Below are positions 35,255 to 43,507 of a stretch of 64,000 nucleotides of DNA, in pieces. Numbering within the stretch: the first letter of the stretch is position 1; every line of letters begins with the position of its first letter. The position numbers and the translations under genes are program-made. The stretch comes from an uncultured Eggerthellaceae bacterium (GTDB lineage Bacteria; Actinomycetota; Coriobacteriia; Coriobacteriales; Eggerthellaceae): the NCBI GenBank assembly GCA_937892845.1, contig CALBGP010000013.1, forward strand, positions 1 to 64,000, written 5' to 3'. The notes under the pieces are model-generated. The model saw only the letters and a list, made by a program, of their open reading frames with translations, was not told the DNA's origin and did not search any database.

Positions 35255-35953
35255 GTGTCCAATACCGTTTTGCAGCCGCGAGAGGAATGGCCCGATCGCG
35301 ATGCCGGAACCAGTCGAAGGGATGCATCGGCTGCTGCCTCTGTGTGCTCTTCGGCTTCCTGGAACGCTGGGGATGATCGTTTCTTCCAGCATGGCGGATC
35401 GCTTTACGGCGGCGAGGCTCCGCGCGGCGGTTTTTCGTTCAAGGGACGTCGTGATTGGGGTGCGGTCATCTCCGGTGCCATTCTCGTCCTGATGGGCGTG
35501 GTGTTTTTCGTATGGCCGAACGCATCGCTTGTCACGCTCACCATAATGGCCGGTGCGGCGTTCCTCATTTCCGGCGTGTTCGGCTTCGTCACGTCCTATC
35601 GGCTTGCGGGCGGATCGCTTTTGCGTCCCTGGGCTGTCACCTACGGCATCCTGGATGTATTGATCGGCCTTTTGCTGGTGGTGTTCCCCTCGCTGTTCTC
35701 CGTCGTGCTTCCGTGGCTGGTCGGCCTTGCGTTCGTGGTTTTCGGCGTCTTCGAAGTGGCCAGTTCGTTCACCATGTGTCGCGTGGGCGCCACCATGTGG
35801 GCAGTGGTGCTGATCTGCGGCATCGTCGGCGTGCTGTGCGGCATCATGCTGTTCGCCGCACCGGAAAGCATCTTGGTGTTCATGGGCATCTACCTTGTCG
35901 TTCGCGGTGCCATGCTCATGTGCAACGGCTTGAAGAAAAGCATCAGATTCTAG
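35255..35953 (+). CDS. HdeD-like (DUF308) membrane protein
   Basis: A 232-residue protein: a roughly 70-residue polar N-terminal region, then six hydrophobic segments arranged as three similar pairs (GAILVLMGVVFFVWPNASLV, and GILDVLIGLLLVVFPSLFSV), as in the HdeD/DUF308 acid-resistance family. Its role outside enterobacteria is unknown. The start is taken as GTG at 35255, preceded by GGAGAGGGGG at 6-8 bases; the open frame reaches back to 34982, but the residues there look non-coding. It stands alone between the gene-poor stretch and murT. Confidence 0.75.
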   Translation: MSNTVLQPREEWPDRDAGTSRRDASAAASVCSSASWNAGDDRFFQHGGSLYGGEAPRGGFSFKGRRDWGAVISGAILVLMGVVFFVWPNASLVTLTIMAGAAFLISGVFGFVTSYRLAGGSLLRPWAVTYGILDVLIGLLLVVFPSLFSVVLPWLVGLAFVVFGVFEVASSFTMCRVGATMWAVVLICGIVGVLCGIMLFAAPESILVFMGIYLVVRGAMLMCNGLKKSIRF

Positions 35954-36062
35954 CTTTGCACGGCGGTTGATGTGGGTCTTTGCTGCAGGTCACCCGTCGA
36001 TTCCGTGAAAAGCGCGGTGCATCTGCGCATGTGGCCTTTCAAGCGTGTAATATCGGGTTCCT

Positions 36063-36100
36063 TGCATGGAGGCGGGGCTTGGGCCCCGTTTCCGCATGCA
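36063..36100. other. hairpin upstream of murT
   Basis: TGCATG/CATGCA outer arms enclose CGGGGC (36073-36078), loop TTGG and GCCCCG (36083-36088). It could be a terminator for the HdeD gene or a leader structure of murT. Just upstream, TAATAT at 36048-36053 may be a -10, without a good -35. Confidence 0.45.
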
Positions 36101-36179
36101 TGGGCGCATCGCCGGGAAACGGCGCGGCGCATCGGGACGAAGGCATCCGCAACGGATGCGCAAGACGAAAGGCACTGCT

Positions 36180-37571
36180 GTGAGCATCCGCGCATCACTG
36201 GCTGAGAGCTTGGGCCGTTCGATCAGGTGGACGGAACGGACCGTATTCCACAAGGCGGCAGGCAACCTTCCCGGGGCAATTGCCATGAAGGCCGCCCCCG
36301 ATATCCTTTCGCATCTGGGCGAACGGGTGGAATCCGCCATTGTCATCTCGGCCACCAACGGCAAGACCACCACGGTCAACCTGACGGCCGACTGCCTTGA
36401 TGAGGCATTTCCCGATCGCACGGTGGTCTGCAACCGCGACGGCAACAACCTTGCCGGCGGCGTGGTGACGGCGCTGCTCGCCCAGCCGCGGTCCATGGAC
36501 CGCGCTTTGGCGTGCTTCGAGTGCGACGAACTCTATACCGCGCAGGTCCTCCCCAGACTCAAGCCGCGCTACTTCATGCTGCTCAACTTGTTCCGCGACC
36601 AGCTGGATCGCTTCGGGGAGATCGACCATGTCCAACAGGTGTTCGTCGATGCTCTGGCGAAAACCCCGGACACCACCTTCGTCTACAACGGCGACGATCC
36701 TTTCTGCGCTGCGGTTGCCGCGAAGGTCGAAAACCCCACGCTGGCTTTCGGCATTGTCGAAGACCTGGGGCTTGAGCAGGACAGCATCGCCGATAGCCGC
36801 TTCTGCTGGCAATGCGGAGCGCCTTTGGACTACGACTATGTTCACTACGGCCAGCTGGGTGCCTGGCACTGCACGGCTTGCGATGCCGCCCGTCCGCAGC
36901 TTGCGTTCGCCGCGCGCAATGTGGTGCGCCTTGACCGCGGATTCGCCTTCGATGTCGATTTCTCGCTTGACGGCGCGCCCTCGACGGTCCACATCCGGAT
37001 TCCCTACACGGGTATCTATATGGTCTACAACGTTTTGGCCGCTTTCGCCGCGTCTGTCCTGATGGGCTGCGACCGGGCCTCGTTCAAGGCGGCCCTGGCC
37101 GCGTTTTCGCCCGACAACGGCCGCTTGCAGCGCTATGCCCTTCCGGCATGCGAAGGCGCCGCGCCTCTGTCAGCCGTCAGCAACTTGGCTAAAAACCCTG
37201 TCGGGTTCAACCAGAATATCCAAATGGTGCTCACCGACGATGCCAGAGCCGTCGCGTTTTTCGTCAACGACCAGGAGGGTGACGGCCTGGATGTGTCATG
37301 GCTGTGGGACGTGGATTTCGAGCGTCTTGCGGACAAGCCCGGCCTGCGCGTCTATGCGGGCGGTTCGCGTGCGGATGACCTGGTGGTTCGCCTGAAATAC
37401 GCGGGATTTGATGCGGAGTGCGTCGAAGGTGCCGAAGATGCAGCCGCGAAGATGGCAGCTGCATTCGCCGCGGATGAGGCAGATAGCCGCCCCGTATACT
37501 TCGTCGCGAACTACACGGCATTGCCCGGCGTGCGTGCCGGATTGCTGCGTCTGGAAGGAGGCCGCGCATGA
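36180..37571 (+). CDS. murT: lipid II isoglutaminyl synthase, Mur-ligase-like subunit
   Basis: A 463-residue MurT. With GatD it amidates the D-Glu of lipid II to D-isoglutamine using glutamine. Seen: the ATP-binding SATNGKTTTVNLTADCL (about residue 57), Mur-ligase middle domain, a zinc-ribbon insertion typical of MurT (CWQCGAPLDYD and WHCTACDA, about residues 208-237), and the DUF1727 C-terminal domain with a conserved SNLAKNPVGFNQ. The start is GTG at 36180, seven bases after AAAGG; the open frame to 36066 crosses the hairpin. Overlaps gatD by 4 bases (ATGA). Confidence 0.95.
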   Translation: MSIRASLAESLGRSIRWTERTVFHKAAGNLPGAIAMKAAPDILSHLGERVESAIVISATNGKTTTVNLTADCLDEAFPDRTVVCNRDGNNLAGGVVTALLAQPRSMDRALACFECDELYTAQVLPRLKPRYFMLLNLFRDQLDRFGEIDHVQQVFVDALAKTPDTTFVYNGDDPFCAAVAAKVENPTLAFGIVEDLGLEQDSIADSRFCWQCGAPLDYDYVHYGQLGAWHCTACDAARPQLAFAARNVVRLDRGFAFDVDFSLDGAPSTVHIRIPYTGIYMVYNVLAAFAASVLMGCDRASFKAALAAFSPDNGRLQRYALPACEGAAPLSAVSNLAKNPVGFNQNIQMVLTDDARAVAFFVNDQEGDGLDVSWLWDVDFERLADKPGLRVYAGGSRADDLVVRLKYAGFDAECVEGAEDAAAKMAAAFAADEADSRPVYFVANYTALPGVRAGLLRLEGGRA

Positions 37572-38296
37572 AGCCCATCCGCATCATCCATCTGTTCCCT
37601 GAGCTGCTGAACCTCTACGGTGACGGCGGCAACGTGATCGTGCTGCGCAAACGCTGCGAATGGCGCGGCATCCCCGTGGAAGTCCAGCACGTGGGCATGG
37701 GGGATCGTCTGAGCCTGGCTGACGCCGATATCGTCATCCTGGGCGGCGGCGCCGATCGCGAGCAGCGCATGGTGTGCGATTCGCTCCTGGCCTGCCGAAG
37801 CGAGTTTTCCGCCTATGCGGCCGACGGCGGCGTGATGCTGGCGGTCTGCGGCGGGTTCCAGCTTCTGGGTCACAGTTACGTGTTGGAGGATGAGACGCTT
37901 GCCGGTCTGGGTCTGGTGGATATGGAGACGGTACGCGGCTCATCCCGCCTTATCGGCAATGCCGCCATTGCAAGCTCCATCTGCGACGATCCCATCATCG
38001 GCTTCGAAAACCACGCCGGTCGCACGAATCTGGGTCCAGACGTCACGCCTCTGGGCCGCACTTTGGCGGGCACCCATGGCAACAACGGCAGCGACGGAAC
38101 CGAGGGCATTCTTTCCGGCAACGTGATGGGTACGTATCTGCACGGTCCTCTGCTGCCGAAGAATCCCCAGGTGGCGGACTGGCTTCTGGTTCGCGCCCTT
38201 GGTCGTCGCGGGCAATCGCCTGACGTTTTGCATCCGCTTGATGATGCAGCCGAAATAAAGGCCAACCGCACCATGCGGGGCCGCATGGGTCTTTGA
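37568..38296 (+). CDS. gatD: lipid II isoglutaminyl synthase, glutamine amidotransferase subunit
   Basis: A 242-residue class-I-like glutamine amidotransferase partnering MurT. Seen: IIHLFPELLNLYGDGGN opening, nucleophile Cys in MLAVCGGFQLLG (about residue 98) and catalytic His in YLHGPLLPKNP (about residue 194). Starts at ATG inside the murT stop and ends 21 bases before glnA, so murT-gatD-glnA and the GlnR-like gene look like one transcription unit, joining glutamine supply to its use in cell-wall amidation. Confidence 0.95.
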   Translation: MKPIRIIHLFPELLNLYGDGGNVIVLRKRCEWRGIPVEVQHVGMGDRLSLADADIVILGGGADREQRMVCDSLLACRSEFSAYAADGGVMLAVCGGFQLLGHSYVLEDETLAGLGLVDMETVRGSSRLIGNAAIASSICDDPIIGFENHAGRTNLGPDVTPLGRTLAGTHGNNGSDGTEGILSGNVMGTYLHGPLLPKNPQVADWLLVRALGRRGQSPDVLHPLDDAAEIKANRTMRGRMGL

Positions 38297-38316
38297 TGCC
38301 ATTCGAAAGGACAACC

Positions 38317-39651
38317 ATGGTCGACACGCGTGATTTCGCCCTCAAGCAGATTGAGGAACGCAACATCCACTTCATCCGCTTCTGGTTCACGGACCTTCTG
38401 GGGAACCTGAAAAGCTTCTCTGTCACGCCTTCCGAGGTGGAATGCGCCTTCGAAGAGGGCATGGGCTTTGACGGCTCCGCCATCGAGGGGCTGTCCGCGG
38501 TTCAGGAGTCCGACATGCTTGTACGCCCCGACGCTTCGACGTTTCAGATCCTGCCATGGCGTCCGAAGGACAACGGGGTTGCACGCATGTTCTGCGACAT
38601 ATACGACCCCGAGGGCAATCCCTGCGCCGCTGACAGCCGCTTCATCCTCATGAACATGGTGCGCAAAGCCGCCGATATGGGATTTCAGATGAACATCGGC
38701 ACCGAGTTGGAGTATTTCTACTTCCGCGATTCATCGGCGCCCGTTCCCATCGACCAGGGCGGTTATTTCGACCTTACGCCGCTCGACAACGCCTCTGACC
38801 TGCGCAGGGATACGGTACTGACGCTTGAGCAGGTGGGCATTCCCGTGGAGTATTCGCACCATGGCTCCGCGCCGTCCCAGCACGAGATAGACTTGAGGTT
38901 CACCGACCCCCTCTCCGCTGCCGACTCCGTCATGACCGCCCGTCTTGTGGTCAAAGAGATTGCCACGGCCCAGGGCGTCCATGCATCGTTTATGCCCAAG
39001 CCGCTCGAAGGCGTTGCGGGCAGCGGCATGCACGTCCATCAGTCCCTGTTCACCGAAGACGGCGAAAACGCCTTCCATGATCCCAGCGATCCTGAGGGAT
39101 TCGGCCTTTCTCCCATAGCGAAGCACTACATCGCCGGGCTTTTGCGCTATGCTCCGGAATTCACGTTGATAACCAACCAGTATGTGAACTCCTACAAGCG
39201 TCTGGTTCCCGGTCAGGCGGCACCTCTGTTTGTCTCGTGGGGCAATCGCAACCGTTCGACCATGGTGCGCATTCCCCGCTACAAGCCGAATAAGCCGCAG
39301 TCCACGCGCGTTGAGCTGCGCAGCGTGGATTCGGCTGCAAATCCGTATCTCGCCTTCACCGTCACGCTTGCCGCCGGTCTCAAGGGCATAGAGGACGAAT
39401 TGCCGCTCATTGCTCCATCCACTGCGGATCTGTCCTCCGTGGCAGCCGTCTGCAGCCAGTCCCGCGATGTGCCCGCCCTGCCCATGACATTGGGCGAAGC
39501 GGTGGAGGCCTTCGCCGCATCCGACCTGATGCGCGAAGTCCTTGGCGAGCACGTCCACGGATTCCTCGTCGAGAACAAGCGGGCGGAATGGGAGGCCTAC
39601 AGGGCCCATGTGGGGTCTTGGGAGCTTGACCGCTATCTGCACGCGTTGTAG
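38317..39651 (+). CDS. glnA: glutamine synthetase, type I (GSI-alpha)
   Basis: A 444-residue GlnA making glutamine from glutamate, ammonia and ATP. Seen: GMGFDGSAIEG (about residue 52), metal-binding ELEYFY, HHGSAPSQHEIDLRF, the ATP-site FMPKPLEGVAGSGMHVHQS, and NRNRSTMVRIPRY. The length and the absence of an NLYDLPPEE-type adenylylation loop fit the alpha subtype, controlled by feedback rather than adenylylation. The ATG at 38317 follows GAAAGG; in-frame starts at 38293/38296 overlap the gatD stop and have no ribosome site. The GlnR-like gene starts 12 bases downstream. Confidence 0.97.
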   Translation: MVDTRDFALKQIEERNIHFIRFWFTDLLGNLKSFSVTPSEVECAFEEGMGFDGSAIEGLSAVQESDMLVRPDASTFQILPWRPKDNGVARMFCDIYDPEGNPCAADSRFILMNMVRKAADMGFQMNIGTELEYFYFRDSSAPVPIDQGGYFDLTPLDNASDLRRDTVLTLEQVGIPVEYSHHGSAPSQHEIDLRFTDPLSAADSVMTARLVVKEIATAQGVHASFMPKPLEGVAGSGMHVHQSLFTEDGENAFHDPSDPEGFGLSPIAKHYIAGLLRYAPEFTLITNQYVNSYKRLVPGQAAPLFVSWGNRNRSTMVRIPRYKPNKPQSTRVELRSVDSAANPYLAFTVTLAAGLKGIEDELPLIAPSTADLSSVAAVCSQSRDVPALPMTLGEAVEAFAASDLMREVLGEHVHGFLVENKRAEWEAYRAHVGSWELDRYLHAL

Positions 39652-39663
39652 GGGTGTGGGGAT

Positions 39664-40383
39664 ATGCATGCGAAAACCGTTGCCTGTGCCTGCGGCCGCG
39701 CTTTGGATCCTGAGCGGGTGCGCCGTTTGTTCGGCTCCATGGACGCCCGGGTTCTCGTCATCGGAGAACCGTTGTCCCGCGCCCTTTCGCCTGGTCGCTC
39801 CATGGCTTCGGCATCCGGCGCTTCGGGTGCCGCCCTCGTGCCTGACCTGGTGCTCGTGGATCGAACGTCTCCTTTCGCCTTGCCGGCTGAGGAGTTCGAG
39901 CGCCTGGTTGCGGACGGAGGGCTTGAAAAGCTGCCGGCGCTCATGATGGTCATGGAGGAGGGCGATCTGCCCGCGTTTCGCAGGCCTGTCCGCGTGTCCT
40001 GCGACTTCGCCGTTGCCACGGCAAGCGATAACGAGCTGAAGCTGCGTTGCCATCAGCTGCTTTGGCCTGGCGAATCTACCGGCGATGCCGATTTCGTGCA
40101 AGCGGGGTCTCTGTCGGTCAACCTCGCAACGTACCAGGTCAAGGTCAATGGGTCGCCTGTTGACCTGACGTTTATGGAGTACTCCCTGCTTTCGTTTCTG
40201 GTCACGCACCCGGGACGCATCTATTCACGCGAGGTCCTTTTGTCCCAGGTATGGGGCTTTGACTACTACGGCGGTTCGCGTACGGTCGACGTCCACGTGC
40301 GCCGTCTGCGTGCAAAGCTTGGTCCCGAGGTTTCCCAGCATCTTGAAACCGTCCGTGGCGCCGGGTATCTCTGGTCTAACTGA
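39664..40383 (+). CDS. GlnR-like orphan OmpR-family response regulator
   Basis: A 239-residue regulator. The C-terminal winged helix (about residues 150-237: VDLTFMEYSLLSFLVTHPG, then YYGGSRTVDVHVRRLRAKLG) is classical OmpR/PhoB. The N-terminal receiver is degenerate: an Asp is present in DLVLVDRT, but the acidic pair that binds Mg at the end of strand 1 is missing (ARVLVIGEPLSR), as in actinobacterial GlnR, which works without a sensor kinase. Position 12 bases after glnA supports nitrogen control of glnA and possibly murT-gatD. No sensor kinase gene is near. The ribosome site GGGG is very close to the ATG, so the start is less sure. Confidence 0.8.
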   Translation: MHAKTVACACGRALDPERVRRLFGSMDARVLVIGEPLSRALSPGRSMASASGASGAALVPDLVLVDRTSPFALPAEEFERLVADGGLEKLPALMMVMEEGDLPAFRRPVRVSCDFAVATASDNELKLRCHQLLWPGESTGDADFVQAGSLSVNLATYQVKVNGSPVDLTFMEYSLLSFLVTHPGRIYSREVLLSQVWGFDYYGGSRTVDVHVRRLRAKLGPEVSQHLETVRGAGYLWSN

Positions 40384-40439
40384 AAGGTGTATACTTCCCT
40401 GTGGGGTTGGAGGCCATCTCGTCTCGAAGGAAGGCAGAC

Positions 40440-41636
40440 ATGGTTCCCATTGCGAACGCTTACGAGTTGTTCGAAAAGATACAGAGTGCCGATATTTCGG
40501 TGCATAGCCAGCGGTGCGTTGTTGTACGCAATCGTCGTGCAACGTGTTCCCGCTGTGCGCAAGCGTGCACTTCTGGTGCCATTTCCATCACGGATAACAA
40601 TCTGGTCATAACGCCCGAGCAATGCATCGGCTGCGGAACGTGCGCAACCGTCTGTCCTACGTGCGCCTTGGAAGCCCATATGCCCAACGATGCCCAGCTC
40701 CAAGCGGCGGCAATCTCTGCCATGCACGCTGCCGGGGGCGTGTCCGTAATCGCATGCCGGCAGATCGTCGATGCCGCCTCCAGGCAGCTTGACGGCGAGA
40801 AGGTGGTTGCCGTCGAATGTTTGGGCCGCGTGGAGGAATCGTTGCTTTCGGCTTTGGCTGTGGAAGGATGCTCCAAAGCCGTGCTGGTGTCGGGTGATTG
40901 CGCAGCGTGCGATCACGCGGTGGGCCTTGAGACGGCACATGCCGTGTGCGCGACGTTCAACGAGCTGATGCGCGTGTGGTCGTGCCCCATGCGGGCAGCG
41001 GTCAGCGATCGTTTCCCCGCCTTCGCCAGGGCTGATGCGTCGAAGGCTTGCGATGAATCCCGTCGTAATTTCTTCTTCCGCGCAAAAGACGAAGTTCGAA
41101 TCGCTGCGCATTATGCCGCCGACCAGATGCTTGGTGACGGAGAAGGCGATTCGGGACAATCAGATGGACCCAGACCTGTTCCTGTGATGAAGGTGATGGA
41201 TGACGGCACGCTCCCTCATTTCGTCCCGGACCGCCGTGAGCGGCTTCTAGACAATCTTGCGGCGTTGGGCCAGCCTGCAGATGAGCTGATAGAGACGCGT
41301 TTGTGGGGGCATGTGGTCATCGACCCCGACGTTTGCGACTCGTGCCGCATGTGCGCAACGTTCTGTCCGACCGGAGCCATTGCGAAATTCGACGAGGAAG
41401 ATGGAACCATGGGCATCAACCACTATCCGGGCGATTGCGTGCTCTGCCATTGCTGCGAGGATATCTGCCCTACGGGCGCGCTGCATCTCTACGAGGAGGT
41501 TTTTGCAGGAGACCTTTTGAGCGGAACGGTGGAGCGCAATGAGATGCGTCCTCCGAAATACGATATGGCAAGCCCCAAGAAGTCCATGCATATGTTCCGT
41601 GACCTTTTGAGCTGTCCGGATATCTTCGAGCGCTAG
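40440..41636 (+). CDS. multi-cluster ferredoxin with central MvhD-like domain
   Basis: A 398-residue cytosolic Fe-S protein. N-terminal double-cluster ferredoxin: C36-x2-C39-x3-C43 and C62-x2-C65-x2-C68-x3-C72. The middle (about residues 100-165: ACRQIV, VECLGRVEESLLSALAVEGC, SGDCAACDH) resembles the [2Fe-2S] delta-subunit domain of MvhD/HdrA-type electron-bifurcating complexes. A second double ferredoxin lies at the end (CDSCRMCATFCPTGAI and CVLCHCCEDICPTGAL). It probably collects or distributes low-potential electrons for the adjacent respiratory enzymes. ATG 40440 follows GAAGGAAGG. The UvrD-like ATPase gene follows 8 bases later, so both are co-expressed. Confidence 0.8.
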   Translation: MVPIANAYELFEKIQSADISVHSQRCVVVRNRRATCSRCAQACTSGAISITDNNLVITPEQCIGCGTCATVCPTCALEAHMPNDAQLQAAAISAMHAAGGVSVIACRQIVDAASRQLDGEKVVAVECLGRVEESLLSALAVEGCSKAVLVSGDCAACDHAVGLETAHAVCATFNELMRVWSCPMRAAVSDRFPAFARADASKACDESRRNFFFRAKDEVRIAAHYAADQMLGDGEGDSGQSDGPRPVPVMKVMDDGTLPHFVPDRRERLLDNLAALGQPADELIETRLWGHVVIDPDVCDSCRMCATFCPTGAIAKFDEEDGTMGINHYPGDCVLCHCCEDICPTGALHLYEEVFAGDLLSGTVERNEMRPPKYDMASPKKSMHMFRDLLSCPDIFER

Positions 41637-41644
41637 GAGATCTC

Positions 41645-43459
41645 ATGCAGAGAGTGGAGACGCCCGGTTTCATCACCTGCGATCAGGCGGCATGCCTTCA
41701 GGGGCGCCGCGTGATGGTCGAGGCAGATCGGGGCGGTGGAAAGACCGAGGCGGCGGTAAGGCGCGTCGCCCATCTTGTCGGCGAAGGTGCGAGTCCGGAT
41801 TCTATTCTTGTCGTCACAGCCACCGATGAAGCGGCTGCGGCGTTTGCCCGACGGGCGGTCGAGGCGGATCCGGCGTGCAAGGATGTGCTCGTCCGCTCGT
41901 CGTTTTCGCTGGCGGCCGCAATGGTTTGCGATGCTTCGGATTCCGTTTCGGCGGTTGCAACGGCTCCGCAACGCAACTTTTTAGTCATCGATGCATTGAC
42001 GGCTTTGCGGGATGAGGCCGGCGGCCAAGCGGACATTCCCGGGTCCCTTGTGCAGCAGGCGGCATCCGAAGCTGCGCGCAGGATAGGGCTTGTCTTCGCC
42101 GATGAGGTGTATGGGCATGCGCTTGCCATGGCGTGCGAAGGGCGTATCCCCGCATGGCTTCGAAGCGTCGGTTACGTTGTGGCGGATGACTGGGATGTTC
42201 TGGGGGATGGAGCGCGGCAGCTGTGCGAGGCCCTCGGCGTCGTGCAGTGCTTCGCAGCGGGCGCAATAGGCTCGCCTTTCATGTCCGATGGCGCATGCGA
42301 GCAGGTCCGGCTTTGCAGCAGGCAGGACGGTTCTTTGAGGATCAGGACCTTCGCCGGCTGCGTGGAGGCGTCGGATTCTCGCGCGCACGACGATGCCCTG
42401 CGTTGCGGTTTGATTGCGCCGGATGATGGAAGCGTCCAAATTGTGAAATGGAGGACGGCGCAAGCGGAGCTTGACGGCATGGCGTCTTTGGTCAAAGGGG
42501 TCCTTTCACGCCATGCGCGCTATACGCCTTCGGATGTCTGCGTTGTCGTTCCGAATTCCGCGTGGGCGAAGGTCATTCGAAAATGCCTGTATGACCATAT
42601 GCTGGATAGCACGGAATCCCTTGCCATCGACCCTCTGGCGGCAGACCCTCGCAGAGCTGCGGCTTCCGGGGCGCTTGCATCGTATATTCGTTTGAATCTG
42701 CTGGCGCATCCGCACGAAGAGCTTTCATGGCGGATGTGGGCGGGATTCGGACGGCGTGATTTGGCTGCGCATGCCTGGTTGGCCTTTACGCGGTGGCGCA
42801 CCGTCCAGGGCTTGGATTTCGAAACTGCACGCAAGGCCCTCTGCGCTGAATCCGCCCCTTTGTTCCAGGGTGCAGATGCGCTCTGCTCGTCATTCGCTGA
42901 AGCCGAGGCCTTCCTCGGCCGATCCCGCGGTCTGCGAGGCCTTTCGCTGCTTTCCTGCGTGTGCCCGGATGAGGACCCTGCATTTTTGCGTTTGGCGGAA
43001 GGCGTTCAGGAGCGCGACGATGCCCTCAGCCTATGCCTCCGTGTGGCTGCAAATGCCCGATTCCAACGGTTCGACGGGACATCCGGCTCTGTCCGCATCT
43101 GTTCGGCGTCGCATATGGCGGGTCTTGATTTCGGCACCGTTATCATCGCAGGGGCGGTTGACGGCTTCCTGCCGCATTCTGGCAGCCGTGCAGGATCTGC
43201 GCAGTCGCGCGATTTCGACACGGACGCCCAGCGGGCGCTCTTCTGCAGCGCAGCCGCAAAGGCTCGCGACGAGCTCATAATCTCGCTGTTTCAGAAAGCG
43301 CCGGAGAACGTGGCGGCTGATTTCGGAATGCGCGTCATGAGGAAGAAGACGGAGAACGGGCAATCCGTGGCCATGCTGCGCCCCAGCCCCTTCATCGCAT
43401 CCGCGGGCAACGCCGCGCCCGGTGCTCAGAGCGCAGAGCAGTTCATCGCCATGCATTGA
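41645..43459 (+). CDS. UvrD-like (SF1A) P-loop protein A with altered motif II
   Basis: A 604-residue superfamily-1 helicase-like protein. Seen: a Walker-A-like ADRGGGKT at residues 27-34 (the first Gly is Ala); motif II at residues 181-184 reads DDWD where UvrD has DEFQ, so the catalytic Glu is replaced by Asp; VCVVVPNSAWAKVIRKCL resembles motif IV; HMAGLDFGTVIIAGAVDGFLPH matches UvrD motif V; and RALFCSAAAKARDELIIS matches motif VI, though its Arg pattern is thin. It sits between the ferredoxin gene (8 bases) and the LuxR regulator, not in a repair operon. A second, diverged copy lies at 50346-52304. Role in the molybdoenzyme locus is unknown. Confidence 0.75.
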   Translation: MQRVETPGFITCDQAACLQGRRVMVEADRGGGKTEAAVRRVAHLVGEGASPDSILVVTATDEAAAAFARRAVEADPACKDVLVRSSFSLAAAMVCDASDSVSAVATAPQRNFLVIDALTALRDEAGGQADIPGSLVQQAASEAARRIGLVFADEVYGHALAMACEGRIPAWLRSVGYVVADDWDVLGDGARQLCEALGVVQCFAAGAIGSPFMSDGACEQVRLCSRQDGSLRIRTFAGCVEASDSRAHDDALRCGLIAPDDGSVQIVKWRTAQAELDGMASLVKGVLSRHARYTPSDVCVVVPNSAWAKVIRKCLYDHMLDSTESLAIDPLAADPRRAAASGALASYIRLNLLAHPHEELSWRMWAGFGRRDLAAHAWLAFTRWRTVQGLDFETARKALCAESAPLFQGADALCSSFAEAEAFLGRSRGLRGLSLLSCVCPDEDPAFLRLAEGVQERDDALSLCLRVAANARFQRFDGTSGSVRICSASHMAGLDFGTVIIAGAVDGFLPHSGSRAGSAQSRDFDTDAQRALFCSAAAKARDELIISLFQKAPENVAADFGMRVMRKKTENGQSVAMLRPSPFIASAGNAAPGAQSAEQFIAMH

Positions 43460-43507
43460 GGCTGTCGCACGGTTCTTGTCAGGGGTTTTCGGCCCGCATT
43501 GCGGCGG

